Origin: Cristatella mucedo
Lineage: Eukaryota > Bryozoa > Phylactolaemata > Cristatellidae
Reading direction: 5' to 3'
Length of the DNA stretch: 64,000 nt
Assembly: GCA_009760855.2 (NCBI GenBank)
Contig: WPIO01000096.1
Coordinates: forward strand, 1,058,501-1,122,500
The first letter of the stretch is position 1. The number at the start of each line of letters is the position of its first letter. Below the pieces are notes generated by a model. That model had not been told where the DNA came from, made no database searches, and saw only the letters and a list, made by a program, of their open reading frames with translations. The position numbers and the translations under genes are program-made. This document shows positions 24,595-34,899 of this stretch, piece by piece.

Positions 24595-24682
24595 TCGCAT
24601 CGTTGCTAACGGCAGAAGCCAATCGCACCTCATAGCTGTCGACACCAGTCTTAAAAAGTCGTGTGTTGTAAGCACTGATGCC
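24595..24682 (-). CDS. DPP3: DPP3 coding exon 5
   Basis: Acceptor CTTTCCAG, then GISAYNTRLFK and SYEVRLASAVSNDA, matching human LSAYNTRLFKEV and YYEVRLASVL. Donor A|GTAAGT is consensus. It is shorter than the human segment, as the DGEGKPY loop is reduced. Phase 0 in, phase 1 out. Confidence 0.96.
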
Positions 24683-24818
24683 CTGGAAAGGCAAATTAGC
24701 TACACTGCAACCAACTCTGCGAGCACACAGCAGAGCTCACCAACGTGTAACCAATGGATAAGAAAAATCTTCAGCTTCTAAATGTTGCAATACAGGCAAA
24801 CAATTTCGACTTAATTCC

Positions 24819-24822
<4 letters not shown>

Positions 24823-24883
<61 letters not shown>

Positions 24884-24899
24884 TCTTTCTCTTTCTCTC
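24823..24899. repeat. (CT)n microsatellite
   Basis: Pure CT for about 57 bp then interrupted. A second CT-rich patch lies at about 25015-25055. Confidence 0.95.
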
Positions 24900-25104
24900 T
24901 ACCCTCAGCTGCTGTCAAGATGTCATAAAAACAACCAGCTCTGACTAAAGACTTAATTTCACTCTCTCCTGAATGTAGGATTAGAATGTCTTGCCTTCAC
25001 AGCTCTTTTCTCAGTCTCTCTCTGTCTCTGTCTCTCTGACTCTCTGTCTCTCTCACATTCTACGCTGCACTTCCTCTACCTCTACCTCTATCTCTACTAC
25101 ATAC

Positions 25105-25317
25105 CTCCTTGTCAAGAAATTCCTGAGCAAGCTTGGCATCACACTCCTTGCAGTTGGCAGAGAAGTAGCTAGTCGTACCATTGGGTGCGAGGCCCAGCTG
25201 CAGCTCCGTGGGCTGCAGAGAGTACATGGGTGCACACACTTTTTCCCAAATGCGGTTGATTGTGATAGGCTCCAGCTGGAATGCTCTGGTAGCTTTCAGT
25301 AGTGTTGAAAATTTCTC
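25105..25317 (-). CDS. DPP3: DPP3 coding exon 4
   Basis: Acceptor ACGTTGCAG, then EKFSTLLKATRAF, MYSLQPTELQLGL, TTSYFSANCK and DAKLAQEFLDKE, matching human ITTYFSGNCTMEDAKLAQDF. Donor GAG|GTATGT. 71 codons, phase 0 at both ends. Confidence 0.96.
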
Positions 25318-25319
25318 CT

Positions 25320-26235
25320 GCAACGTTGCAGCAATGCACGGATCCGATGTGATGAAGTTACAAAAAGTGCTGCAAGGAAGTGTGCTGGATCGATAGAGCT
25401 CGGCAAATTCCGATAGCAACGCCGGCAGCCATCGGTGCATGAAACTCATAAGCACTTTCACACCCTCTCGACCATGGAGGCACTTCACGAGCACACAACT
25501 CGTTGCTTGAATTTTAAAATGGAGAACTGGCAGCCAAGGCCGTGTAGGCTTCGGGAGTGGGAGAGGAAACCTGTTGCCTTGAGCCGGGAATGACCCGTGC
25601 AACCTCTGGCTTCTCAAACACTTACGAAATGGTTTGGCCCATAGCAAAGCACATTTCCAGCTATCTGCAACGCTGCCTAACCTGTCAACTCGTCGCGAGC
25701 TCGCTTTAAATTAGCCCTCGGCTGGTACAGGCGAGGAATAGATCACACAAATACGGACTGGGAATAGATCGCGCAACACAAAAAGGCTGACCATGCGAAA
25801 CGTCCTTAGCGGCAGCCTTGTGCACAATCCCAGCAAGCCACGACGACTGGCGGCTGAGCTGAAGGCGGCAGCTTCGACAAAGCAAACTGGCCACCCAGCG
25901 TGAAAGACAGCATCACTTTGCGTCGATAGCTAACAAATCCCAAAAGAAATCGCCGTGTGAAGCCAATTCAATTCGTGCTTGCTGTGCCTTCCAGCCCGGT
26001 GGCAGAAGACCTGCGAGGGGCTGATGGTCGGGGAGGAGGGAGGGGGCTGCAAGCACAGTCTGACACCTGCCACCCCCCCTCCATCGCACTGTGAGTAGTG
26101 CACGCAGACACGAACAAGCAGTGAAACCATACACGCCTACACGCCTGCACTACAAGGGGGTGTGGCAATTGGTGATAGGATGCTTGCAGCTTGCAGCAGC
26201 AGACCCGCGGCTGCGGCAACGAGGCTGGAGGCTCC
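25320..26235. other. DPP3 intron 3, no recognisable feature
   Basis: The exon 4 frame stays open upstream through its acceptor to 25647, which is coincidental since the residues do not match the family. Nothing else recognised. Confidence 0.45.
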
Positions 26236-26239
26236 AGCA

Positions 26240-26775
26240 TCGAAATCGAACGACACTCAATCACCACTCAATCGAACGACACTCAGTCACCACTCAATCA
26301 CCACTCAATCGAACGACACTCAATCACCACTCAATCACCACTCAATCGAACGACACTCAATCACCACTCAATCGAACGACACTCAATCACCACTCAATCG
26401 AACGACACTCAATCACCACTCAATCACCACTCAATCGAACGACACTCAATCACCACTCAATCGAACGACACTCAATCGCCACTCAATCACCACTCGATCG
26501 AACGACACTCAATCACCACTCAATCGAACGACACTAAATCACGACTCAATCACCACTCAATCAAACGACACTCAATCACCACTCAATGGAACGACACTCA
26601 ATCACCACTCAATCACCACTCAATGGAACGACACTCAATCACCACTCAATCACCACTCGATCGAACGACACTCAATCACCACTCAATGGAACGACATTCA
26701 ATCACCACTCAATCGAACGACACTCAATCATCACTCAATCGAACGACACTCAATCACCACTCAATCGAACCACAC
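26240..26775. repeat. Two-word minisatellite (11-bp and 15-bp units)
   Basis: About 535 bp built almost entirely from CAATCACCACT (11 bp) and CAATCGAACGACACT (15 bp) mixed in irregular order, with point variants (CAATGGAACG, CGATCGAACG) clustering in the right half. All three plus frames stay open for long distances because the words lack stops. Confidence 0.96.
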
Positions 26776-26898
26776 CCGGCAGGCGGTTGAAGGAGTTGGC
26801 AGAATCCAGCATGGGGGCTACGTGCTGCACGGGCTTCAGCGGCAAGCTACACCGACGGCCTCGGCTGCTGCAATGTTCGCAGTGCTGTGCCCCTTCAC

Positions 26899-26988
26899 CT
26901 GAGGTATGGCAGGTACAATTTTGGTATCACCAAACGACTTGTAGTTGCCCATGTTAGTGTAAAAGGCGGCAGCATACATCAGGAATGC
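26899..26988 (-). CDS. DPP3: DPP3 coding exon 3
   Basis: Acceptor GTTATTGCAG, then AFLMYAAAFYTNMGNYKSFG and DTKIVPAIPQ, almost identical to human AFLVYAAGVYSNMGNYKSFG. Donor CAG|GTGAAG. 30 codons, phase 0 at both ends. Confidence 0.98.
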
Positions 26989-27109
26989 CTGCAATAACAA
27001 AGGCCGGTCAGCAGTACAAGCGGAAGTACAGCACTCTCCGCCGGCGACTGCCACAGCAGGCGAGCCCCACTCCCTCGGGCGAGCCGTGCGTGCGCAGACC
27101 ACAGCCTAC

Positions 27110-27137
27110 TGTTGCTGCTGCTGCTGCTGCTGCAGCA
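27110..27137. repeat. Short CTG/CAG trinucleotide repeat
   Basis: TTGCTGCTGCTGCTGCTGCTG within DPP3 intron 2, non-coding there. Confidence 0.85.
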
Positions 27138-27237
27138 ACATAAGCAGCTACGTATACCAAACCTCTGCAAACAGGAATCGAACATGGAACAAGAGAGTAC
27201 TACAGCCTTAGCCATATACTGACTACTGCAGACAAGT

Positions 27238-27238
<1 letters not shown>

Positions 27239-27300
<62 letters not shown>
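27239..27300. repeat. (CT)n microsatellite
   Basis: About 60 bp of pure CT. Confidence 0.96.
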
Positions 27301-27303
<3 letters not shown>

Positions 27304-27446
27304 GCTCGAACAAAAATATGCCTTGCAAGTGTGAATGCAAATCGTTCCACTCAGTTGGACTAAGTACTCTAAGAGGAACTCAAAGGGACCAGCCAGCACT
27401 GCCGAAGGGCTTACGAACAAGGGGGGGGGCACCAGACCTGCAGCTG

Positions 27447-27491
27447 CAGACCGTTCTGTAGTGCCTGCTGCAGGCACTACAGAATGGTCTG
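27447..27491. repeat. 45-bp near-perfect palindrome
   Basis: Arms of 21 bp (27447-27467 and 27471-27491) match as inverted repeats at 20 of 21 positions around a 3-nt centre. It follows a run of nine or ten G residues. Confidence 0.88.
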
Positions 27492-27611
27492 CTAAGGCTC
27501 CTCTGCTGTCAGAGAAATTAGGCTACTAGCTTGACTTTAGTAGTATTTCAGTATTTTACAAGTATTTGAGAAATTAGGCTACAAGCTTGACTTAAGTAGC
27601 TTTGCTTTTCT

Positions 27612-27885
27612 TAATAATAATAATAATGCACTTGATAAAGTGCCCTCAGAGAACTCAATCTCTTCCTAGGCACTTTAAATTTGCTGCAAAGGGAAATGCC
27701 ATTGAATGGTGAGTAATATCATGCTTGATAAACAAACAACTTAAATAACATGGTTAGGGGTGACATGCACAGAGTCAGCATGCAAATGTGGTTAGTGGCA
27801 GCATGCACAGTGTCAGCACGCATAAGCACATCAAGGACGAGTCACGGGGACCCACTACATGCTGTCCTAAATAGGTGTTTTCTTC
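27612..27885 (-). mobile_element. LINE-A 3' UTR and tail fragment
   Basis: Tail and terminal AATAATAATAATG at 27612-27690, then 3' UTR up to CCCACTACATGCTGTCC near 27865. 5'-truncated. Confidence 0.9.
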
Positions 27886-28089
27886 CTGTTCGCCAGGCCA
27901 CGGCGGCCACTGCGGTTCTTATTCTGCCAAGGCCACAAGCTGCAGACAGAAAAACTTGAAGAAGCCAGAACATGCAGCTCAGGCAATATAGAGCTGGGGG
28001 GGAAATTGTTCGAGAAAAGCCAACTCCGTTGCTACCAGTGAAAGAGCTGTGTCAGACTTGCTTGAGCTCGAAGAAACAAATAAATAAAT

Positions 28090-28248
28090 ACTAGCTGATT
28101 TAACAGCCTCTTTTTGCATACCGGCCGGAGAGCCTTGCAGGCAATCACCACCGCTTGTGGTGGCAATAAAGGATCGCCCACTGCAGAATTGGAAACCACG
28201 ACCTCGCGACCGAAGTCGCTAAGAGCAACCGCCCTACCTATAATTATA
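28090..28248 (-). mobile_element. S2 SINE, head lost in a TA repeat
   Basis: Reversed S2 end (TAGCTGATTTAACAGCCTC) and body, with B-box region near 28190. The sequence after ACCGCCCTACC runs into a (TA)n tract. About 75 bp of it recurs at 28485-28560. Confidence 0.85.
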
Positions 28249-28249
28249 T

Positions 28250-28250
28250 C

Positions 28251-28300
<50 letters not shown>
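28250..28300. repeat. (TA)n microsatellite
   Basis: Pure TA tract of about 45 bp between two partial S2 copies. Confidence 0.95.
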
Positions 28301-28303
<3 letters not shown>

Positions 28304-28327
28304 ATATCATCATTAATCACCACTGCT

Positions 28328-28475
28328 TGTAGCGGCCGTTGGTCCAGCGTTTAAGGTGCTTGCCCCGACTAAGGTCTGGCTGAGGTCGTGGGCTCGAGCC
28401 CTGAGGCATATGTGAAGCGCCTGAATAGAGATTTAGTTCTCTTGGGGTGCTATACAAATGAATTATATTTTTTAT
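28328..28475 (+). mobile_element. S1 SINE, nearly complete
   Basis: Head GTTGGTCCAGCGTTTAAGG, B-box-like GGGCTCGAGCCC, then tail AAGCGCCTGAATAGAGATTT ... GGGGTGCTATACAAATGAAT and a TTATATTTTTTATA end. One of the best S1 examples. Confidence 0.9.
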
Positions 28476-28479
28476 ATAT

Positions 28480-28578
28480 AATAAAGGATCGCCCACTGCA
28501 GAATTCGAAACCACGACCTCGCGACCGAAGTCGCTAAGAGCAACCGCCTTACCTAGTGTGCCATCACGGCTCACCAAA
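28480..28578 (-). mobile_element. S2 SINE head portion
   Basis: Reversed S2 head with GTGAGCCGTGATGGCACACT and GTCGTGGTTTCGAATTCTGC. The first 75 bp duplicate 28165-28240. Confidence 0.88.
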
Positions 28579-28579
28579 G

Positions 28580-30030
28580 TTTAGGAAAGCCCGCGACTGC
28601 TTAACGAGGCTGCCTCGGCAGCTACAAGCAACACTGTCGCGACTATACAACTATACAACTATCACTATACAAGCAACACTGTCGCGACTTTACTAGTGGC
28701 TCAGTTGCAGCAACAAAGCTGCGCCACAACCTCGACCTTACAATGGCAGTAATATAATAATAAAAGTTGTAATAATATAATAAGTTTAGTGTAATAATGT
28801 TATAGTTTAATAATGATTATACCAATAGTAGTAGTGGTAGTTATAACAACTGTAATAGCAGGAACAAGTCGCAAGGCGAACCAGACGGCCTAGCCTGGAC
28901 AGTGTGCCTAGAGGCAGCCAATCACCAGACAGCTGGCTACCCGGCACTGGACCACTCAGCCTTTGGGTGAGCGTTTTAGAACATTCTCTCCTACGTAACA
29001 TCCACGTGGTCCTTGTGGCTTTGTGCAGTTACTGTCGGGGATGCATTAGTCTCTCGTGCGACCGCCGAAGCCAGATCGCTAGATTCCATACTTGTTATCT
29101 CCGTGGGCAGAAAGCTTCTGCCTCCCACAGTTATGTCCTAGTCAAGTCGCAGTTATGTCACACAGTTCCGCCAAACCAAGCAAGGTGCCCTTGGCTGGAG
29201 GCAAGAGCACCTCGACTTGAGCAGGCAAGGCAGCCAGTCATGTTCGGGAATCATCTGCACTGTGCTGCCAAGAATGCTTGACTCGCTGTCGTCTTTAGAA
29301 TGTGGCCAAGCACACGCATTCCTGCTGGCAGCCGTAGCCTTTCGAAAAATGAACAGACGTTAATGTGCATGTCTGGTCGTAACTTTTGCATGCCTGCTGT
29401 ATGCACTGTAAGCCGCCCGACTGAGTGACTTGCGTCAAATGAGCCTTGAAGCGATTCGACGGGGGTGCCGGCGGAGGCTATGAATATCGGTGAGAAGTGT
29501 ACATTTGGATAAAATTCCAACGGGATCACCTGACTGGCAAGGCCTCGAGCAACTGTCCTAACGGCTGCCACTGCGGCTACAGGGAGAGCAGCTGCCCTGG
29601 AAATCAAGAAGACCTCAACACAAACCGATGGAATAGTAAAACCAGCCAGAGATTCGATAGAAGACCAAACCATAAGAGGAACGTCATTTGTAATCTACAC
29701 TATCACCTCTTGCTGGCGACAGATCAATCGCTCAGTGAATATTCCATCGTGAGTGCAGAATAAAGCCTAATTTGTAGGCAAACGTAACATTAGACGAATA
29801 CTGCCATTCTCTCAATATTTAATTAATACTGCAGCTCAGCAGGTGAGTGCAAAAATGTTAACAACAGAGAACCCATTGGTAAACACGGGGCTGCTTGTGA
29901 CAGGGACGGATAGTAGCTCACATGTCAGCAGGAAAGTGATACTCGGGTGCCAGACACGTCAGATTGCAGCAGTCGATCGTCATAATGCAGCATGCAAGAA
30001 AAGAAAGGGTTGCCGAGCTAAACATGAACT
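28580..30030. other. DPP3 intron 2/1 region, no recognisable feature
   Basis: AT-rich (TAATAATA) at 28745-28860. No exon or transposon recognised elsewhere. Confidence 0.45.
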
Positions 30031-30033
30031 CAC

Positions 30034-30150
30034 CTTGAACTCATCGTTGCTCAGAGATAAGCTCTTTGCCAGAGACTCTAGTTCTTGAGCATTATTGTTC
30101 CTGAAGATCTTTTGAAGGAGCAAAAATATCCCTGGAGACTCGGGCGACGT
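30034..30150 (-). CDS. DPP3: DPP3 coding exon 2
   Basis: Acceptor TATTCCGCAG, then TSPESPGIFLLLQKIFR and an AQELESLAKSLSLSNDEFK helix, matching human TSPEAPYIYALLSRLFRAQD. Donor AAG|GTGAGT. 39 codons, phase 0 at both ends. Confidence 0.96.
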
Positions 30151-30936
30151 CTGCGGAATACAGCGCGGACAACATGAATGCACACAGCTGAAAATCTAAT
30201 GTGCAAATTTGTGTTAGGCATGCGCGCATATGCTTACTCGAGAAAGACACGCCCAAACGATTTGCAGCAGAACCTGATCAGATTCTCAATTTGAAAATAT
30301 AGAAGCGGCTGAAATGGTGGTCAAGGGCAAATGTATTCCATCACAGACCGGGAACACAACACGCGAGTCTCTTTGGTAAACCAGGTACCACGCTCTGAGG
30401 AGCCCCTTAAGTACTCGTGTCTGCCCCAGGGGTCTGTGCTTGGTCCCCATCTTTCCATATCTATACTCTCCCTCCTACCGATATAATTGCCAAGCACAGT
30501 CTGGGCATTAACTTTTAAGCAGATGACACACAGCTTTGTACATGTACTTTGATCGCATGCAGGCTTCCAGCACACACCCTTGCTGCGTGTCCTGCTGACA
30601 TTTACAGGTGGATGGAAGTCAATGGGCATATACCCCCTTGTCGAACATGCATGAAATCTGAATGTCCTGTTCCCAAGAGACCTGTCGCAGGATGACCACA
30701 TTAGCACCACAGTCAAGTCGGCCTATTTTCAGGTTTGTAACATTTCAGAAAACTCAGACCAGTTTTGACAAGGATACCACATCGAAGTATGCCCATGCAA
30801 TTGTGACATGGTGTCTCGACTTCTGTGCCTAACTGCTTCAGGTCTTCCGGCCCATGCATTGCACAACTTCCCACCCACCTGCACTGGCTTCCTATCGACA
30901 CGTGCATCGACTTCGAGGTTTTGTCACTCACTTCTA

Positions 30937-31088
30937 TAAATGTAAATAGTTCACTTGTGTAGCACCCTAAGAGAACTCAATATCTATTCGGGCGCTTCAC
31001 ATATGCCTCAGGGCTCGAGCCCACGACCTCAGCCAGACCATGGTCCCCGGTGCGAGAGCACCTTAACCGCTGGACCAAACCAGCTCAG
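30937..31088 (-). mobile_element. S1 SINE inserted in LINE-A
   Basis: Complete reversed S1 with head AACCGCTGGACCAAACCAG. CTTCTA at 30931-30936 and again at 31089-31094 looks like a target-site duplication, and the LINE-A reading resumes across it. Confidence 0.85.
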
Positions 31089-31205
31089 CTTCTACGTCCC
31101 TTGATTCTCTTACTCCTACTCTTACTACTTACTACTACTCTTATTCCTTACACCTCATATATCAGAACTACTTTGCAATCAGTCTAGGCATTGTATGGCC
31201 CTCTC

Positions 31206-31787
31206 CAGAACCCTCAATCGCCATTTAGGCAGGTAGCAATGAGCAAGCATTGCTAAAGAAGCGCCAGCCCTACCCACCCATCGCCCAGATGGATGGTCGC
31301 CATGGTTATAGCTACTCTTTTCGAGTTTAAATGGGTGGTCACCCATACCCAGATTGCCTTGTTCTTGCCAGAGACGTTATCTCGGAAGCACAAACGGACG
31401 TGTCTCTAAGCCATCATCAGCTGCCATCGGCTTCTTCTTCAGCTCAAACTTGATCGTGGTGGCTGGAACGATCATTGCGATTCGATGGCATTTGGCAATT
31501 TCAATTTCAACTTTGAAAGGCTGTCGTCTTGATCCCGATCTGACACCTGAATCTGGAGTGGACCCAACCGAAAACTCCACGCAAAACTCCGCCTCTGACT
31601 CAGCATGAACTTCAGGCAGACTCAGGCGCTTGAACTACTAAAGGCACCCTTAAGCGAGATTTTTATAAGGTAGGCCAATACCCACCCGGGCCTACCGATA
31701 AGATAACAGCCGTCACCCACGCCCACCCAGTACCCATGGGTATGGGTAGGTGCGGGCGTGAATATGGGTACAGAGTTGAGAGTTCTG
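31206..31787. mobile_element. Non-autonomous hAT-like DNA element
   Basis: Terminal inverted repeats begin CAGAACCCTCAA (31206) and, on the other strand from 31787, CAGAACTCTCAA. Flanking octamers GCCCTCTC (31198-31205) and ACCCTCTC (31788-31795) fit an 8-bp target duplication with one mismatch. The flanks join into LINE-A sequence. An internal 67-codon minus-strand frame (31580-31377) has no domain I recognise. Confidence 0.72.
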
Positions 31788-32194
31788 ACCCTCTCTTCTG
31801 ACTCAAGTCGTTTAGCTGTGCCTCATCATCACCAACCGCAAATCCCTTGGAGATCATGTCATTAGTTCGTACCTGCCCCAAGCCTATAACTCACTCCAAA
31901 AAACTGACGCCATGACATGCCCTGACTTGAGGCCATTTAAAAAGAAGCTAAAAACACACCTGTTTCTCACAGCATTTGCAAGGTGTGTGATTATTTCTTT
32001 TGTGGGACACTGCTGACGTAATATGCCTGCTGACACTGGGCATGTTATAACTGACCAATAGACATGCTTTCTCTATTATATATCCAAAGAGCCTACAAGA
32101 GGTTTAATTCTCTTACAGTGTTACTCGAATATCTTATTATTATTATTACTATTATTATTATTTTTATTATTATTATTATTATTAATCTGAACTA

Positions 32195-33345
32195 AACACA
32201 ACCAACCATTTGGCTTGGCAATATCGACCTCAAGAGATCGACATCAAAACATAATGCACTAATTACTAAAAAAGCTTATTGGGCAGAATATGCTCATTCT
32301 CAAAAGCCAATTTAAATGAGGGAGGGCTGGCTCGGTTTGCTGCAAACAAAGGAAAGTGGCTCTCACTGCAGCAGCAGCCAATCTAGGACTGACAGGAACT
32401 GTTGTGAATCTGCCTTCAAGTAAAAGACCTTTTAGCAAACAGTGCATCAGCCTCGATCAGGGCGATCACTAAAACTGGGCGACCACGAAATGTACACTAA
32501 ATCTACCTTAGCATGCCATATGCTGAGCCTAGTGGTGGTAGCAAGCAGTAAGAACAACATAGCTGTCGATGCGTAAAAAAAAAGGCTGCAACGACCGTCA
32601 GTGAGTAAGCAGAAATAGTACGAATACACTTACTGGTCTACAAATGTACTCATGTATATGCAGACTTGAAACAACCTGAACTGTTTTAGGCAGATCGTAC
32701 AGCTTCACAATCAGTTCTCCGTGGCTAAAGACAACTCTTTCGTCCTGAGTTTTTCTCGCGTTTGCGCATTCATGCCAACCTATATATACGGCTCACTTGT
32801 CATTAAGTCTTATTATTAAGTTTTAATAACATAGGTTAGTGCTTCTCTTTGGGAGAGTTTAAAACCCCTACTAAATAGAGATTTGGTTTTTCTTAGGGTG
32901 AAACAGAAAAGACTCATTAATATCATCGTTATTATTATTGTTATTATTACTACTATTTCATTATCAGATATCTGCAGATTACCAATGCCAAGATACTATC
33001 ACTTGATAACACGGGCATAGACTGCCGGACACGAAGGTTGCCACATATCAGGGTACCATGGCAACACAGCAAGGATTGGCAATGCACGTGTTACAAAACC
33101 ATGCCCTCTTCCACTCTGACAAACATACACACGCAATAAGTAGTCAGAGAAGCACTTCACGTTAGTTTGTATCACAGAGCTTGGCAAGGTTAAACCCCAT
33201 TCTATGCACAAGTTTGGAATGACCTACGGCTACTACGGCGCTCGAACAAGTGGCAGCGCGTACATTGGATACCAAAGCATCAACACACATCGAAGACAAC
33301 ACTGTTTACACGGGCTTAGAGACTACCAAACTGATGAGGAGACGG
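32195..33345. other. DPP3 intron 1, no recognisable feature
   Basis: Only a weak S1-tail-like stretch near 32860-32930 and a short ATT run at 32925-32955. No exon recognised. Confidence 0.45.
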
Positions 33346-33349
33346 CTGC

Positions 33350-34142
33350 CCCCTAAAAGCAGGGGGACAGACAGACAGGGAGGCAGACAGACAGGGAGGC
33401 AGACGGACAGGGGGGCAGACACACAGGGGGGCAGATGGACAGGGGGATAGACAGATGGAGGGACAGACAGATGGGGACAGACAGGTGGGAGGACAGACAG
33501 GGGGACAGACAGGTGGGGGACAGACAGGGGAACAGACAGACAGGGGGCCGACAGACAAGGGGACAGACAGGGGGCCGACAGACAAGGGGACAGATAGACA
33601 AGGGGACAGAAAGACGGGGACAGACAGACCGGGGGACAGACAAAAAGACAGGGGGACAGACAGACAGGGGGACAGACAGACAGGGAGGCAGACAGACAGG
33701 GAGGCAGACGGACAGGGGGGCAGACACACAGGGGGGCAGATGGACAGGGGGATAGACAGATGGAGGGACAGACAGCTGGGGGACAGACAGGTGGGGGACA
33801 GACAGGGGGACAGACAGACAGGGGGGCCGACAGACAAGGGGACAGACAGGGGGCCGACAGACAAGGGGACAGATAGACAAGGGGAAAGAAAGACAGGGGG
33901 ACAGACAGACCGGGGGACATACAAACAGGGGGCAGATAGACAGGGGGCAGATAGACAGGGGGCAGACAGACAGACAGGGGGACAGACAAAAAGTCAGGGG
34001 AACAGACAGACAGGGGGACAGACAGGGGGGACATATAGACAAGGGGGCAGACAGACAGGGGGCAGATAGACAGGGGGCAGATAGACAGGGGGACAGACAG
34101 GGGGACAGACAGACAGGGAGGACAGACAGATAGACAGACAGG
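33350..34142. repeat. G-rich (GACAGACAGGGGG)-type minisatellite in DPP3 intron 1
   Basis: About 790 bp of units around GGGGGACAGACAGACA on the plus strand, C-rich in the DPP3 transcript. A block of about 100 bp at 33367-33480 recurs about 305 bp later, so there is a higher-order duplication. It begins about 65 bp inside intron 1 from the exon 1 donor. Confidence 0.96.
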
Positions 34143-34205
34143 GGGAGGGGGCTCGAGTGAGCAAAGTTTGGCAGCAGCGTCTTGTCGTCCTTTGCTTGTG
34201 CTCAC

Positions 34206-34361
34206 CTGATAGAGCACGATCAGGCCACCGTACCAGCTGGCCTGCGACAGAAAGTGCGAGTAGAGCTTCTCGTGCTCTGTCAGGCTCTCGAAGGCCTGCT
34301 TGCAGTCGAGAACGCAGATCCCAGTATCCAGCGGAATGACGTAGTGCGCGACGTCGGCCAT
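34206..34361 (-). CDS. DPP3: DPP3 coding exon 1 (start codon)
   Basis: ATG at 34361 in context CACCATGG (a good Kozak match), then MADVAHYVIPLDTG, LDCKQAFESLTEHEKLYSHF and ASWYGGLIVLYQ, matching human MADTQYILPND and RAAWYGGLAVLLQ. Donor CAG|GTGAGC. 52 codons. Confidence 0.98.
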
Positions 34362-34899
34362 GGTGCAGTGAGCTGAAAGTTGACAAGCTGGACGATAGCT
34401 CGGCAGGCCGACAGCTGAGCGGGTGACGTGCACTGTTCAGTGAGAAGGGAACAAAAGAAAAAGAACCGCTACGCTACAGTGCTCGGCTGCTACAGCGCTC
34501 GGCTACAGTGCCAGTGCCTCATTTATATTTAAATACAAGGAAGGCTTACTTGACCCCTTGACCTTGTCCTCCCGAGCCAATCATACGCAAGGCTGAAGGG
34601 CATTTGTTCCAGCACATTTCTCGTGGGTTGGCTATTAGCCGATCGCTAGCAACTATCCGCTGGCACTGCACGCAAGCATGCACATGCACCAAGTATAGCC
34701 GCACAGCTTCTTCTCCGGACTTCTTTCACTCTCGCAAACTCTTTCCACTGCTTCATAGCAGTCTGCTCTGTTCGCCATCGATAAAAGAGCAAGTCGGCTT
34801 TGACTAAGAATATTAAATAGAATTTGAGAGAACTAAATATCTCTTTCACGGCACTATACACATGCTGGCAGCGCAGCAAGTCAATTGATCAGTGATAAT

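Larger units (their letters stand above)
30310..32190 (+). mobile_element. Degenerate LINE-A split by a SINE and a hAT-like element
   Basis: Sense readings include PQGSVLGPHLFSIYTLPP near 30430 (RT motif) and an ADDTQL-like box near 30525, then a broken C terminus and 3' UTR with a (ATT)n end at about 32135-32190. It is interrupted at 30937-31088 and 31206-31787 by later insertions. Confidence 0.8.

Noticed and set aside
26162-26902. 246-codon Thr/Gln/Ser/Asn repeat protein
   Set aside because: All three frames of the minisatellite are open, as expected for stop-free words, and there is no start or splice support.
33306-34069. Cys/Pro/Ser/Val-rich and Gly/Asp/Arg-rich frames as genes
   Set aside because: Translations of the G-rich minisatellite on both strands. 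Only the DPP3 exon 1 part is real.
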